A stretch of 64,000 nucleotides of DNA from Sphingobium sp. AS12 (GCF_019097845.1 NZ_JAHRGM010000024.1:62001-126000), one strand, 5' to 3'. Positions 38,057-47,035 are shown, counted from the first letter of the stretch. Numbers and translations are program-made. Notes: generated by a model not told the origin, from the sequence alone.

Positions 38057-39085
38057 TCAGCTTATAAAGTCTTTGATTGCTTTTACAGCTTCGAGGAAGT
38101 TTTGAACCCAAGAGAAGTCCTCAGGATAGCGGATGGCAAGCTCGTTCAATGGACCAGCCGCCGCCGCAGATGCTAAAATTAACCCGCCACCCAACAGAGC
38201 CAAGGCCGCACCTTTATCTACGCCTTGTTTGACCTGCTGCATGATGCCATCAAAACGAGCGATGATCGCACGCGCTATGGCGCTGTAAAGACTTTGCGCA
38301 GCCCGAACTAGGAAAAAGGAAGATATCGGATCTTCATCTCCATTGTCTTCGACAAGAACGTTCATATCGTCCAATAATGGCTGTGATACTGAACCTTGGT
38401 TGTCGGCAAGCCTTTTGAGCGCCTCTTTCGCCGCATCGCCGATTTTGGCATCAGCCTTCGCTGCTTCCGCCTCATGTAGAAATTTATGCCATTCCGAATG
38501 CTGGGCAGTCAGTCGGCTGGCGGTGTCGATGAACGCACGGATGTCGCCGATTGTGGACTCGAGTAACTGGTCTTGGATGCCTATAAGCGAATGGCGAAGG
38601 GCGTGTATCTGACAGCCAAGACGGACACAGCTTTGTCCAGTCAGTTCTGTAGAGAGAATCGATCGGATGCGAGCAAACCTGCGTTCGAATGCCTCTCCTG
38701 CGTTGGTCAAAAGCAAACAGAGAGCCTGTGCGTCTTCCAGACAGTCACGGCGCACAGCTTCTATATTATCCGGCGACGACATGAATCCATCCCTTCCCCC
38801 CGGATCGTGCCGGACAAGCTGGCCATTATAGACTTGCGCACCTAGCGGGCTCAATGGTGGAGATATGTTATGGAACTTCAGCTGATTGACCGACTTGCGA
38901 CTTTTTTCCAGAATAGATAGTTTATCTTTTTGCCGACTCTGGTTCGTTACTTCCCGAACCGCGCCATTTTCGTCTTGAAACCAAGAACTTTTGCAAGCGG
39001 CGCACCTGACTTGTCGTCCTCCCTCTCCGATAGCATCATCCGGGACGATATAGCGCGTTAGACATACTGGGCAGGACAAACGCAT
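38057..39085 (-). CDS. Zinc-ribbon protein of unknown function in an A+T-richer pocket
   Basis: A 342-residue protein. Residues 5-31 form an MJ0042-type zinc ribbon (C5, C8, C28, C31; SCPVCLTRYIVPDDAIG), very like the ribbon of a core sphingomonad protein. The remaining 300 residues are mostly helical with no recognised family, one likely membrane or hydrophobic hairpin (GAALALLGGGLILASAAAAG, about 291-310) and a C-terminal FLEAVKAIKDFIS. Base composition is visibly lower in G+C than all neighbours. ATG 39085 is the natural ribbon start; 39106 is possible. No function proposed. Confidence 0.75.
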   Translation of the reverse strand: MRLSCPVCLTRYIVPDDAIGEGGRQVRCAACKSSWFQDENGAVREVTNQSRQKDKLSILEKSRKSVNQLKFHNISPPLSPLGAQVYNGQLVRHDPGGRDGFMSSPDNIEAVRRDCLEDAQALCLLLTNAGEAFERRFARIRSILSTELTGQSCVRLGCQIHALRHSLIGIQDQLLESTIGDIRAFIDTASRLTAQHSEWHKFLHEAEAAKADAKIGDAAKEALKRLADNQGSVSQPLLDDMNVLVEDNGDEDPISSFFLVRAAQSLYSAIARAIIARFDGIMQQVKQGVDKGAALALLGGGLILASAAAAGPLNELAIRYPEDFSWVQNFLEAVKAIKDFIS

Positions 39086-39277
39086 TGCTAACCGAACTCC
39101 ATCCATCGCGCATTTTCATCTAGATGATGCAGGTGGCGATGATTTGATACAACAACAGACATTCTATTTCAGGTTGTGGCGAGCGTGAACGCTTCTAAAA
39201 TCTGCTTGCGCGAAGGTCTACGTAACCCGGCTGGTGTTTCAAACCTGCCTGTCAGCAATCGTACCCCGCCTGCCCCC

Positions 39278-39913
39278 TCAGCGCCGACCCCAGACACCGA
39301 AAATATCCGGGTCGATCTCCAGCAGCGGCACCCGCGTCGCCGCGCCCGTCCGCCTGTCGCTGCCGCCCATCCCGAACGTCACCACGCTGCTCCCTGCATC
39401 ACCCACCACTAGCGGGTCGAGCAGGATCGCGGCGTTCAGCCGGTTGCTGGTCACCTCCGTCAGCGTGCCGATCTGCGTCAGCGCGAACAACTGCCGGGCA
39501 AAGGCATAGGGCAGGCGGATGCAGCCATGGCTGGCGGGGTAGCCGGGATTATGCCCGGCGTGGAGCGCGATGCCGTCCCAGGTCAGCCGCTGCATGAAGG
39601 GCATGGGCGCATTGCTGTAGAGGTTGGAGCGATGCCACTGCCGCTTTTGCAGGATTGGGAAGCTGCCGGTGGGGGTGCGGTGACCCTTCGTCCCCGTCGA
39701 CACGCTGGCCGCGCCGATCAGCCGGTCACCGCGATAGACATGCACACGCTGCCGCGCGATGCTGACGATCAAATAGAGCGGCCCGCTGGCAGCGCCATCG
39801 TCAGCCCAGCGAAACGCGCCGGGTGCCAACGGCATATCCGCCAGCTCCGCCCGCGCGGACGGCACGCCCATAGCCAGGCAGCACAGCAGGACGAACAGCC
39901 GGGGGAAAAGCAT
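39278..39913 (-). CDS. L,D-transpeptidase (YkuD family)
   Basis: Exported enzyme that probably crosslinks peptidoglycan or attaches proteins to it. The 211 residues have a signal peptide (LFVLLCCLAMGVPSARA), and the YkuD core includes VHVYRGDRLIGAASVSTGTK, HRTPTGSFPILQK and the catalytic HAGHNPGYPASHGCIRLPYA (His and Cys). The C-terminal 35 residues are variable. Substrate not defined. Confidence 0.9.
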   Translation of the reverse strand: MLFPRLFVLLCCLAMGVPSARAELADMPLAPGAFRWADDGAASGPLYLIVSIARQRVHVYRGDRLIGAASVSTGTKGHRTPTGSFPILQKRQWHRSNLYSNAPMPFMQRLTWDGIALHAGHNPGYPASHGCIRLPYAFARQLFALTQIGTLTEVTSNRLNAAILLDPLVVGDAGSSVVTFGMGGSDRRTGAATRVPLLEIDPDIFGVWGRR

Positions 39914-40030
39914 AAACCTTTCTTAACCATAAGCCCGCCGCGCGCCAGAGGGGCAGAAATCGCTTTACCGCAACGGTCCCGACTTGGGACAGGGCGGCGC
40001 GTCGCGCCACCTCCGTTCGTTTGGGCCGCC

Positions 40031-40630
40031 CTAAATCAGCACCATCTGCGCCACCGGGGCAAAGCTGCGCCGGTGCAGCGGGGTCGGCCCATGGGTGCGC
40101 AGCGCGGCGAGATGCTGCGCGCTGCCATAGCCCTTGTTGCTTTCCCAGCCATAATGGGGGTGGCTGGCCGCCGCCTCCAGCATCATCCGGTCCCGCGCTT
40201 CCTTGGCCAAAATGGAGGCCGCGGCGATCGACAGGCACAGCGCGTCCCCGCCGATGACCGCTGTGGCGGGCCATCGCCAGTCCGGCACCCGGTTGCCATC
40301 GACCAGCACATGCTGGCAATCCTGCCCCAGCGCCTCGACCGCCCGCGTCATCGCCAGCATTGTCGCCCAGAGGATATTGATCTGATCGATCTCCTCGACA
40401 CTGGCCACCCCCAGCCCCCAGCAGATTGCGCGCGCCTTGATCTCCCCCTCCAGCGCCGCGCGGCGACTGGCCGAGAGTTTCTTGCTGTCATTCAGCCCCT
40501 CCGGGCAATCCTCCGCGCGCAAAATCACAGCGGCGGCAACCACCGGCCCGGCCAGCGGTCCCCTGCCCGCCTCATCCACCCCGGCGACGAGCCCCGGATG
40601 ATGGCGCAGTTCATGGGTGAAATCAGGCAT
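40031..40630 (-). CDS. rnhB: Ribonuclease HII
   Basis: Removes ribonucleotides from DNA and RNA primers. Motifs: [20 protein letters not shown] with the catalytic Asp-Glu, [14 protein letters not shown], and [20 protein letters not shown]. Start ATG 40630 ([14 protein letters not shown]) overlaps the thiD stop by 8 nt, 199 residues. The end is short (APVAQMVLI), but the catalytic core is complete. Confidence 0.95.
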   Translation of the reverse strand: MPDFTHELRHHPGLVAGVDEAGRGPLAGPVVAAAVILRAEDCPEGLNDSKKLSASRRAALEGEIKARAICWGLGVASVEEIDQINILWATMLAMTRAVEALGQDCQHVLVDGNRVPDWRWPATAVIGGDALCLSIAAASILAKEARDRMMLEAAASHPHYGWESNKGYGSAQHLAALRTHGPTPLHRRSFAPVAQMVLI

Positions 40631-41390
40631 GAAAATGCGCAAGAAATTCTGGCGGCGCACCCATCGGCCCATGCCCGCCGCCCAGCCCCGGCGCGATCGT
40701 CAGCGCCGCGCGCACATAAGCCCGCGCCCGCGCAATCGCGGGAGCAAGCGCCATCCCCTGTCCCAGCCCGGTCGCAATCGCGCTCGCCAATGTGCAACCG
40801 GTGCCGTGCGTATGTGGCGTGTTGATGCGCGGGTCGGTCCAATCGGTGACCAGCCCCTCTGGCCCGACCAAGCGGTCGACCAGCAGCGCACCCACGCCAT
40901 GCCCGCCCTTGGCCAGCACATGCGTGCCGAACCGCGCGGCAATGCCCTCGCCGCCCAATGCCGCCAGTTCGGGAATATTGGGCGTTACCAGCGTCGCGAT
41001 CGCCATCAATTTCTCGAACGCCGCAATTGTCGCCGCATCGGCCAGCACCGACCCGCTGGTCGCCACCATCACCGGATCAAAGACGATCGGCACGTCGCTC
41101 AGGCCAGTTAGCAGTTCCGCCACCGCCATCGCCGTCTCTGCCGATCCGATCATGCCGATCTTCACTGCATCCACGCCAATATCGCTGATGCAGCTGTGCA
41201 TCTGCGCCAGCACCATGTCCGTCGGCACCGGATGCACGCCCTGCACCCCCAGCGTATTCTGCGCGGTGATCGCGGTGATCGCGGTCATGGCGTGGCCGCC
41301 CAGCATCGTGACCGCTTTCAAGTCCGCCTGGATACCCGCACCGCCGCCACTGTCGGACCCGGCGATGATCAGGATGCGCGCGATGCTCAT
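40623..41390 (-). CDS. thiD: Hydroxymethylpyrimidine/phosphomethylpyrimidine kinase
   Basis: Makes HMP-PP for thiamine synthesis. The 255-residue ribokinase-fold protein starts [20 protein letters not shown], the ThiD signature, with [11 protein letters not shown] and the C-terminal [19 protein letters not shown] phosphate loop. It overlaps rnhB by 8 nt and the DUF1272 gene by 4 nt. Confidence 0.95.
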   Translation of the reverse strand: MSIARILIIAGSDSGGGAGIQADLKAVTMLGGHAMTAITAITAQNTLGVQGVHPVPTDMVLAQMHSCISDIGVDAVKIGMIGSAETAMAVAELLTGLSDVPIVFDPVMVATSGSVLADAATIAAFEKLMAIATLVTPNIPELAALGGEGIAARFGTHVLAKGGHGVGALLVDRLVGPEGLVTDWTDPRINTPHTHGTGCTLASAIATGLGQGMALAPAIARARAYVRAALTIAPGLGGGHGPMGAPPEFLAHFHA

Positions 41391-41611
41391 CCCTTATAAT
41401 GGCGCATGGTGGACGCGGGATTGCCCGCCAGCGCCTTGCCTGTGCGGCTCGGTCGGTCCATCAGTTCACCGCCGCAATTGGGGCAGCGATCGTCCAGTGC
41501 CTCGGCACAGGGCGCGCAGTATGTGCATTCGAACGAGCAGATGAACGCGCCGGGTTCATCGGCGGGCAGGTCCGTGCCGCAGCGTTCGCAGTCGGGGCGC
41601 ATTTCAAGCAT
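41387..41611 (-). CDS. DUF1272 small zinc-ribbon-like protein
   Basis: A 74-residue protein with MLEMRPDCERCGTDLPADEP, FICSFECTYCAPCAEAL and CPNCGGEL: eight Cys in CxxC-like pairs, the DUF1272 pattern, probably metal-binding. Start ATG 41611; upstream residues in the same frame come from a palindromic repeat. Overlaps thiD by 4 nt, so co-translation with thiD is likely. Function unknown. Confidence 0.8.
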   Translation of the reverse strand: MLEMRPDCERCGTDLPADEPGAFICSFECTYCAPCAEALDDRCPNCGGELMDRPSRTGKALAGNPASTMRHYKG

Positions 41612-41629
41612 TGAGCCAACTCCCATCCT

Positions 41630-41711
41630 CGTCATCCCGGACCTGATCCGGGATCCAGAGCGCCCGGCGCTGAGAGAGAGACTCTGGATCCTGACTTTCG
41701 TCAGGATGACG
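41630..41711. repeat. 82-nt CGTCATCC palindromic element, intergenic copy
   Basis: Ends CGTCATCC...GGATGACG; arms CGTCATCCCGGACCTGATCC and, on the other strand, CGTCATCCTGACGAAAGTCA, both followed by GGATCCAGAG-type bases. Same length (82 nt) as the copy translated within murD at 9919-10000. Lies between the DUF1272 gene and glmM. Confidence 0.9.
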
Positions 41712-41725
41712 GTTGGAAACACCCA

Positions 41726-43066
41726 TCACGCCGCCGCCTTCTCGACCGCCGCGCAGATGCGATCGACCACGTCGCGCACCTGTTCCTCGCGATCGCCCTC
41801 GGCCATTACCCGGATCACCGGTTCGGTGCCGGACGGGCGGATGACCAGACGGCCAACCCCGGTCAGCTCCGCTTCCGCCTGCGCGATGACGCGCTTGACG
41901 TCGTCATGCTCCAGCGGTTTGCCCCCAGAAAAGCGGACATTTTTGAGCAATTGCGGCACCGGGTCGAACTGGTGCAGCGTCTCGCTGGCAGGTTTGCCGG
42001 AACGCACGAGCGCGGCAAGCACCTGCAACGCCGCCACCGTGCCGTCGCCGGTGGTCGCATAGTCGGATAGGATCATATGGCCCGACTGTTCGCCGCCGAC
42101 ATTGAAGCCCCCGCTGCGCATCCGCTCCAGCACATAGCGGTCGCCCACGCTGGTGCGCTCCAGGCCGATGCCCTGCCCGGTCAGGAAGCGCTCCAGCCCC
42201 AGATTGGACATGACCGTCGCCACCAGTCCGCCCCCGCGCAGCGTCCCCGCACGCGCGAAATTGGCGGCGATCAGCGCCATGATCTGGTCGCCGTCGACGA
42301 TCTGGCCTTTCTCATCGACCACGATCAGCCGGTCCGCGTCGCCATCCAGCGCAATGCCGATATCCGCGCCCGACGACACGACCGTTTCCTGGCACAGCAA
42401 GGGCGCGGTCGATCCGCAGCCGTCATTGATGTTGGTGCCGTTGGGATTGACGCCGACCGCCACGACGGTTGCGCCCAGTTCCCACAGGGCGGACGGCGCG
42501 ACCTGGTAGGCCGCGCCATTGGCGCAATCGATGACGATTTTCAGGCCATCGAGCCGCAGGTCGGCGGGGAAGCTGGATTTGACCGCATGGATATAGCGGC
42601 CGCGCGCATCTTCGACCCGCCGCGCGCGGCCAATATCCTTGGACGCGGCCAACGGCACCTGCTGGTCGATCAACGCCTCGATCTTCAGCTCATCCTCGTC
42701 CGACAGCTTGTAGCCGTCCGGCCCGAACAGCTTGATACCATTGTCGAAATAGGGATTGTGGCTGGCCGAGATCATGACCCCAAGGTCCGCGCGCATCGAA
42801 TGGGCCAGCATCGCGACGGCAGGCGTCGGGATCGGCCCGAACTGCACCACGTCCATGCCCACCGCAGTAAAACCCGCGACCAGCGCATTTTCGACCATAT
42901 AGCCCGACAGGCGCGTATCCTTGCCGATCACCACGCGATGGCGATGGTCGCCGCGCTGGAAATGGGTGCCCGCCGCCATGCCGACCTGCATCGCCAGTTG
43001 CGCCGTCATCGGCCATGCGTTGGTGCGCCCGCGTATGCCGTCGGTGCCGAAATATCGTCTGGTCAT
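41726..43066 (-). CDS. glmM: Phosphoglucosamine mutase
   Basis: Converts GlcN-6-P to GlcN-1-P on the way to UDP-GlcNAc, feeding the peptidoglycan genes. Motifs: [15 protein letters not shown], the phosphoserine loop [18 protein letters not shown], the metal motif [14 protein letters not shown], the sugar loop GGEQSGHMI and the phosphate loop [15 protein letters not shown]. Start ATG 43066 gives 446 residues, usual length. Confidence 0.97.
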   Translation of the reverse strand: MTRRYFGTDGIRGRTNAWPMTAQLAMQVGMAAGTHFQRGDHRHRVVIGKDTRLSGYMVENALVAGFTAVGMDVVQFGPIPTPAVAMLAHSMRADLGVMISASHNPYFDNGIKLFGPDGYKLSDEDELKIEALIDQQVPLAASKDIGRARRVEDARGRYIHAVKSSFPADLRLDGLKIVIDCANGAAYQVAPSALWELGATVVAVGVNPNGTNINDGCGSTAPLLCQETVVSSGADIGIALDGDADRLIVVDEKGQIVDGDQIMALIAANFARAGTLRGGGLVATVMSNLGLERFLTGQGIGLERTSVGDRYVLERMRSGGFNVGGEQSGHMILSDYATTGDGTVAALQVLAALVRSGKPASETLHQFDPVPQLLKNVRFSGGKPLEHDDVKRVIAQAEAELTGVGRLVIRPSGTEPVIRVMAEGDREEQVRDVVDRICAAVEKAAA

Positions 43067-43110
43067 GCGTTTCTCATGCACCGGAGATGTGCCCGGTATC
43101 AACCCCAGAA

Positions 43111-43208
43111 CCGTTCGGGCTGAGCGAAGTCGAAGCCTTTGCCTGAGCGGAGGCGAAGGCACCTCGCTGCGCTCGGTCGAGCCCTTCGACTTCGCTCAGG
43201 GCGAACGG
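43111..43208. repeat. Palindromic repeat (CCGTTCG family) between glmM and the AGCS symporter
   Basis: CCGTTCGGGCTGAGCGAAGT... pairs with ...GACTTCGCTCAGGGCGAACGG with two mismatches, and an inner hairpin GCCTTTGCC/GGCGAAGGC. Located in the gap between divergent genes. Confidence 0.85.
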
Positions 43209-43270
43209 GATGAGAGAAAGCCCAAGTTTTCTTCATCGACTTTCCAGCGGCCTCGCGGCATCCCGGCGCG

Positions 43271-44650
43271 ATGGACAGTTTCAATGCGTTTATCGACGCG
43301 CTTTCGGGCGCGGTGTTTTTCAAGGTGCCTGTGGCGGGGGCGCAGATCGAACTGATCGTGCTGTATCTGGCGTTGCCGATGCTGTTCTTCACCCTGTGGC
43401 TGGGCTTCCCCAATGTCACCCAGGTCGGACGGGCGATCCGCATCCTGCGCACCCAGCCGGACAAGGGCGAGGCGCAGGGCGATGTCAGCCAGTGGGCAGC
43501 GCTCAGCACCGCGCTGTCCGGTACGATCGGCCTTGGCAATATTGCGGGTGTCGCGGTGGCGCTGACGATGGGTGGGCCGGGCGCGATCTTGTGGATGTTC
43601 ATCATCGGCTGGTTTGCGATGACGGTGAAGATGGCGGAGGTCACGCTGGGCCTTAAATATCGCATCTTCGACGAGGTCGGCCATGTTCATGGCGGGCCGA
43701 TGTATGTGTTAAAGGCCGTCGGCGCCGCGCGCGGCTGGCCAAGGATCGGCATGATGCTGGGCGGCGCCTATGCCTTCTTCGCCCTGTTCGGCGCGATCCC
43801 GATGGTGCAGGTGAACCAGAGCTTCGCGCAGGTGAAGGTCGTCACCGGCCTCACCAATGGCTGGGCCTATGGCGTGTTCCTGGCCGGAGCCGTCGCGCTG
43901 GTGACATTGGGTGGCGCGGCCTGGCTGGGGGAGGTTGCCAAAAGGCTGACCCCCCTGAAGGTCGCAGTCTATCTGGCGGGCGTGCTGGCAATCCTGATCC
44001 TGCATCTGGACGCCATTCCGGGCGCGCTGGCGCTGATCTGGAACGGGGCGTGGAGCGGTCAGGCGGCGACGGGTGGCGCGGTGGGCGCGTTTGTCGCGGG
44101 AATGCGCCGCGCCGTGTTCGCGAGTGAAGCGGGGGTCGGGTCGGCGGTGATGGCGCACAGCCTGGCACGGGCGCGGCATCCGGTGTCCGAAGGGCTGGTC
44201 GCGCTGCTCGAACCCCTGCTCGGCACGATGATCGTTTGCGCGCTCGGCGGACTCGCGCTGGTGGTTGCCGGAACATGGAATATAGGGCTGGAGGGGATTG
44301 CGATCACGTCCGCCGCCTTCGCGCAGGTGTCGCCCTGGTTTCCCTGGCTGCTGGCGGTCGTGGTGTTCCTGTTCGCATACTCGACCTTGGTGGCGTGGGG
44401 CTTTTATGGCTTGCAGGCTTGGGGCTATCTGTTTGGCCATGGCCAAAGGGCGCAATGGACCTACAAGATCCTCTACATCGTCGCCCTGCCGCCCGCCGCC
44501 GCGATCGACCTTGGCCGCGTGGTCGACATTGTGGACAGCAGCTTCTTCCTGATGGCCATTCCCAATGTCATCGCCCTGTATCTGTGCGCAGGCGAGCTAC
44601 GGCGAGACGTGTGCGCCTATCTGGCGGACAAAGAAAACCCCGCCGGATAA
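43271..44650 (+). CDS. Sodium:alanine/glycine symporter (AGCS family)
   Basis: Integral membrane transporter of about 10-11 segments carrying alanine or glycine with Na+ or H+. The 459 residues contain the AGCS signatures ALSTALSGTIGLGNIAGVAV, GGPGAILWMFIIGWFAMTVK, VFASEAGVGSAVMAHS and STLVAWGFYGLQAWGYL. Length is at the normal lower end. A terminator hairpin overlaps the stop codon. Exact substrate unproven. Confidence 0.93.
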   Translation: MDSFNAFIDALSGAVFFKVPVAGAQIELIVLYLALPMLFFTLWLGFPNVTQVGRAIRILRTQPDKGEAQGDVSQWAALSTALSGTIGLGNIAGVAVALTMGGPGAILWMFIIGWFAMTVKMAEVTLGLKYRIFDEVGHVHGGPMYVLKAVGAARGWPRIGMMLGGAYAFFALFGAIPMVQVNQSFAQVKVVTGLTNGWAYGVFLAGAVALVTLGGAAWLGEVAKRLTPLKVAVYLAGVLAILILHLDAIPGALALIWNGAWSGQAATGGAVGAFVAGMRRAVFASEAGVGSAVMAHSLARARHPVSEGLVALLEPLLGTMIVCALGGLALVVAGTWNIGLEGIAITSAAFAQVSPWFPWLLAVVVFLFAYSTLVAWGFYGLQAWGYLFGHGQRAQWTYKILYIVALPPAAAIDLGRVVDIVDSSFFLMAIPNVIALYLCAGELRRDVCAYLADKENPAG

Positions 44651-44664
44651 GGGCGGGGCTTTCT
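44638..44664 (+). terminator. Intrinsic terminator overlapping the AGCS stop codon
   Basis: CCCCGCC (44638-44644) pairs with GGCGGGG (44652-44658), followed by CTTTCTC. The TAA stop lies in the loop. Confidence 0.7.
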
Positions 44665-44686
44665 CCTGCTTGGGAGCAACTCAAAT

Positions 44687-44869
44687 TCAGATCTTGTCGC
44701 CGAGCGCACCCTTGACCGAACCGGCGACGTCCTGCGCCGTGCCCTTGGCCTTCTGCGCCTTGCCTTCGGCTTCCAGACGCTCATTGTCGGTCGCCTTGCC
44801 GACGCCTTCCTTGACGGCACCAGCGGCCTTGTTGCCAGCGGCCTTCAGCTTGTCTGTTGCTTCACCCAT
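44687..44869 (-). CDS. CsbD-family stress protein
   Basis: A 60-residue hydrophilic helical protein, MGEATDKLKAAGNKAAGAVK, with the GKATDNERLEAEGKAQKAKG motif of the CsbD family, general stress proteins of unknown mechanism. ATG 44869 is preceded by AAGGAG. The EcfG-like promoter upstream supports general stress control. Confidence 0.93.
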   Translation of the reverse strand: MGEATDKLKAAGNKAAGAVKEGVGKATDNERLEAEGKAQKAKGTAQDVAGSVKGALGDKI

Positions 44870-44902
44870 CTGATTTACTCCTTGCGTGATTTCCACATAT
44901 CA

Positions 44903-44928
44903 AACGAGCGCATGGAGAAAGGGTTTCC
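44903..44928 (-). promoter_or_regulatory. EcfG-type promoter of csbD
   Basis: On the minus strand GGAAA (44928-44924), a 17-nt spacer, then CGTT (44906-44903), 34 nt before the csbD start. The consensus is GGAAC, 16-17 nt, CGTT; one base differs in the -35. Confidence 0.55.
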
Positions 44929-44948
44929 GTCGGACCGCAGGCGTAACG

Positions 44949-45419
44949 TTACTTTTCAATCACATCGCGGCGCATCGGCGCGAGTTTGGACAGAAAACGA
45001 TTTTGCGCCTGAAAGCTCACGCCCTCTTCGCCCATCGCCCGCTGGAGCGTTTCAACGAGACGGTTCATGTCCGCTTTCTGCACGCCCAGATCCTTGTGTG
45101 CGCTGGCCATGTCGCGCCCGGTGTAGCTGCACCCGGCATTCAGAATGAAACAGAATTGCTCGAACAAGGTGCGCTTCAGGCGGACCTGATCATGATTGGC
45201 GAATATCTCACCAATGACCGGATCGGCAAAGTTGATCGCGACGAAGCGGTCGACGATGCGGCGGATGCCGTCCTGCCCGCCAAAGGCCTTGGCCATGCCG
45301 TCCCCTTCAAAAGGTGCGGCTCCGGCATGGCGGTTATCGGCCACATAGGGATCGACGGCAGTTTCGCCCGGCAGCGCATAGGGCGCCTGCAACAGCAGTA
45401 GCGACAGGATGATGGACAT
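44949..45419 (-). CDS. Group 1 truncated hemoglobin, predicted exported
   Basis: A 156-residue protein with an N-terminal hydrophobic segment (MSIILSLLLLQAPYA) and a 2/2 globin-like domain (about 43-150). The proximal His108 is in TGRDMASAHKDLGV, the family pattern, and the helix B/E region is RFVAINFADPVIGEIF and LKRTLFEQFCF. Comparing by eye with mycobacterial HbN, distal B10 is Val60 rather than Tyr, and E11 is nonpolar. ATG 45419 follows AAAGGACG. It lies 13 nt after the DUF3034 gene, same strand. A globin in the periplasm is unusual. Ligand (O2, NO or other) unknown. Confidence 0.8.
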   Translation of the reverse strand: MSIILSLLLLQAPYALPGETAVDPYVADNRHAGAAPFEGDGMAKAFGGQDGIRRIVDRFVAINFADPVIGEIFANHDQVRLKRTLFEQFCFILNAGCSYTGRDMASAHKDLGVQKADMNRLVETLQRAMGEEGVSFQAQNRFLSKLAPMRRDVIEK

Positions 45420-45432
45420 GGAGTTGCGTCCT

Positions 45433-46305
45433 TTAGAAAGCGGTCTGGAGCTGGAAAAGCACGCCGCGCTGCTTCTTGACCGTGGCGATTGATCCCAGGT
45501 CGGCATAGGCGATGGTCGCGGTGACATTGCGGCTGATGGCGACGGCGGCGAAGGCGTCGAACCAGTCATCCTCCCGCGCGATATTCAGATTGTCGGGCTT
45601 GCGCCGATATTCGCCGCCGATCGCGATGCGGCGCGACAATTGCCAGGCAGCCGATCCTTCAAACTGGAGCGTATGACCGGCCTGCTTGCCGCCGCCAAAG
45701 CCGAGCAGCCCCATCTGATTCGCCTTGGTCAGACGCGCAGTGCCGGACAGCAGGATGGAGCGGGAGAGGAATAATTTGCTGACGGAAGCATAATAATCGA
45801 CGCCCTTGTCACTTTTCGCGCCAACCGCGCGGACGATCGCGCCCTGATTGTTGTTCTTATACTGGACGCCGACCGCGATGGCGGGCAGCCGGTCATAGAC
45901 CAGATCGCCTGCAAGCCTGACCTTCGCGCCGAAAATATCCTGCGAGAAGGCAAAATCCTTGCCCAGCCCCAGCGCCGCGCCAATCTCGTTCGTGTTGAAA
46001 TCCTGATGCGTGTAGCTCAGCTCGATCCGGTCCCGGATGCCGATCGCCACGCCAGCGCTCTGATAGTCATAATCCTTGACCTCCACCAGCGTGCCATGCG
46101 CCGACAGGCCGATGCCGTCAGATGTTTCATTGCCCGCAATCACCGCCCAGGGGGTCAGGCCACCACCCGATGCCCCCTCCAGCGACGTGATGCCATTGGT
46201 CAGCAGCAATTTTCCGCCATTTCGGATCGGTCTGGCCATACCCTGTTGCGGCGACAAAGCGGCCAGCATGAGGGCAGCAAGCAGGAGCGGACGGAGATAG
46301 GTCAT
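45433..46305 (-). CDS. DUF3034 outer membrane beta-barrel protein
   Basis: A 290-residue protein with a signal peptide (LLLAALMLAALSPQQGMA) and many alternating strands, ending in phenylalanine (RGVLFQLQTAF), the outer membrane assembly signature. Sequence ARPIRNGGKLLLTNGITSLE at the mature N-terminus fits DUF3034, a family of unknown function. It is co-directional with and upstream of the truncated hemoglobin, so the two probably form one operon. It may be a barrel for transport or anchoring (inference). Confidence 0.8.
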   Translation of the reverse strand: MTYLRPLLLAALMLAALSPQQGMARPIRNGGKLLLTNGITSLEGASGGGLTPWAVIAGNETSDGIGLSAHGTLVEVKDYDYQSAGVAIGIRDRIELSYTHQDFNTNEIGAALGLGKDFAFSQDIFGAKVRLAGDLVYDRLPAIAVGVQYKNNNQGAIVRAVGAKSDKGVDYYASVSKLFLSRSILLSGTARLTKANQMGLLGFGGGKQAGHTLQFEGSAAWQLSRRIAIGGEYRRKPDNLNIAREDDWFDAFAAVAISRNVTATIAYADLGSIATVKKQRGVLFQLQTAF

Positions 46306-46381
46306 GATCGGATATTAGGCAGATCATGGTTAAGATAGGGTTCGCCACCCTACCCCTCCGAAAATCTGATCCAAAATGAAC

Positions 46382-46395
46382 TAAACATTTGTTTA
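46382..46395. promoter_or_regulatory. Perfect palindrome in the divergent promoter
   Basis: TAAACATTTGTTTA (46382-46395) is a perfect 14-bp palindrome in the 115-nt gap between the DUF3034 gene (minus) and the copper protein gene (plus). A hairpin AGGGT/ACCCT lies nearby at about 46346-46360. Candidate operator; regulator unknown. Confidence 0.4.
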
Positions 46396-46420
46396 ATATT
46401 TCCATTTACCAAGCGTAACC

Positions 46421-47035
46421 ATGAACGAGTCACGCCTACTCCTTGTCGCCCTGTCTTTGATCGCCAGCCCGGCAATCGCGGGTGACCTTGATCTTCGGAT
46501 CGTCGATTCCGCTGGTCGCCCGGTCAGTGACGCGGTCGTCACGGTTCGTCCCGCAGGCGGCATTCCGGCAGGGCCGATCCGCTTCCCCTGGGGTACCACC
46601 ATGGTGCAGCAGAATATCGCCTTTGCGCCCCATGTGCTGATCGTACCCGTTGGCGCGACGGTGAAATTCCCCAACAAGGACAAGGTGCGGCACCATGTCT
46701 ATTCCTTCTCTAAACCAGCAAAGTTTGAAATCAAGCTGTTCGGGCAGGATGAAAGCCGCAGCTATACGTTCACCAGCGCAGGCGCGGTGGCACTGGGCTG
46801 CAACATTCACGACGCAATGAGCGGCTTCATCAAAGTGGTAGACACCCCCTTTGCCACCAAGAGCAATGCCGCAGGGCAAGCGCGGATCAGCGGGCTGGCG
46901 ACGGGCACGGCGCAGGTTACGGTGTGGCACCCCCTGCTCAAGGGCAAGGATAATGAATTGCTGATCAACCTGCCCATTCCCGGCAGCGGTACGGTGAGCA
47001 AAAGCGTCCCATTGGCGTTACGCGCCTCCAGATGA
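46421..47035 (+). CDS. Periplasmic cupredoxin-domain protein (plastocyanin-like)
   Basis: A 204-residue exported protein: signal peptide (1-20, cleavage after AIA), a beta domain, then a type-1 copper core. Predicted ligands are His91 or His92 (KVRHHVYSFS), Cys127, His130 and Met133 in GCNIHDAM, the cupredoxin pattern Cys-x2-His-x2-Met. The family is often labelled methylamine utilization protein, but no amine dehydrogenase is nearby. The stop overlaps the ATG of the GGDEF/EAL gene by 4 nt, so they are coupled. Expected role: electron transfer or copper/redox sensing. Confidence 0.8.
   Translation: MNESRLLLVALSLIASPAIAGDLDLRIVDSAGRPVSDAVVTVRPAGGIPAGPIRFPWGTTMVQQNIAFAPHVLIVPVGATVKFPNKDKVRHHVYSFSKPAKFEIKLFGQDESRSYTFTSAGAVALGCNIHDAMSGFIKVVDTPFATKSNAAGQARISGLATGTAQVTVWHPLLKGKDNELLINLPIPGSGTVSKSVPLALRASR

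Noticed and set aside
46421-47035. Methylamine utilization role for the copper protein
   Set aside because: No methylamine dehydrogenase or mau genes are in view; only the cupredoxin fold and ligands are supported.
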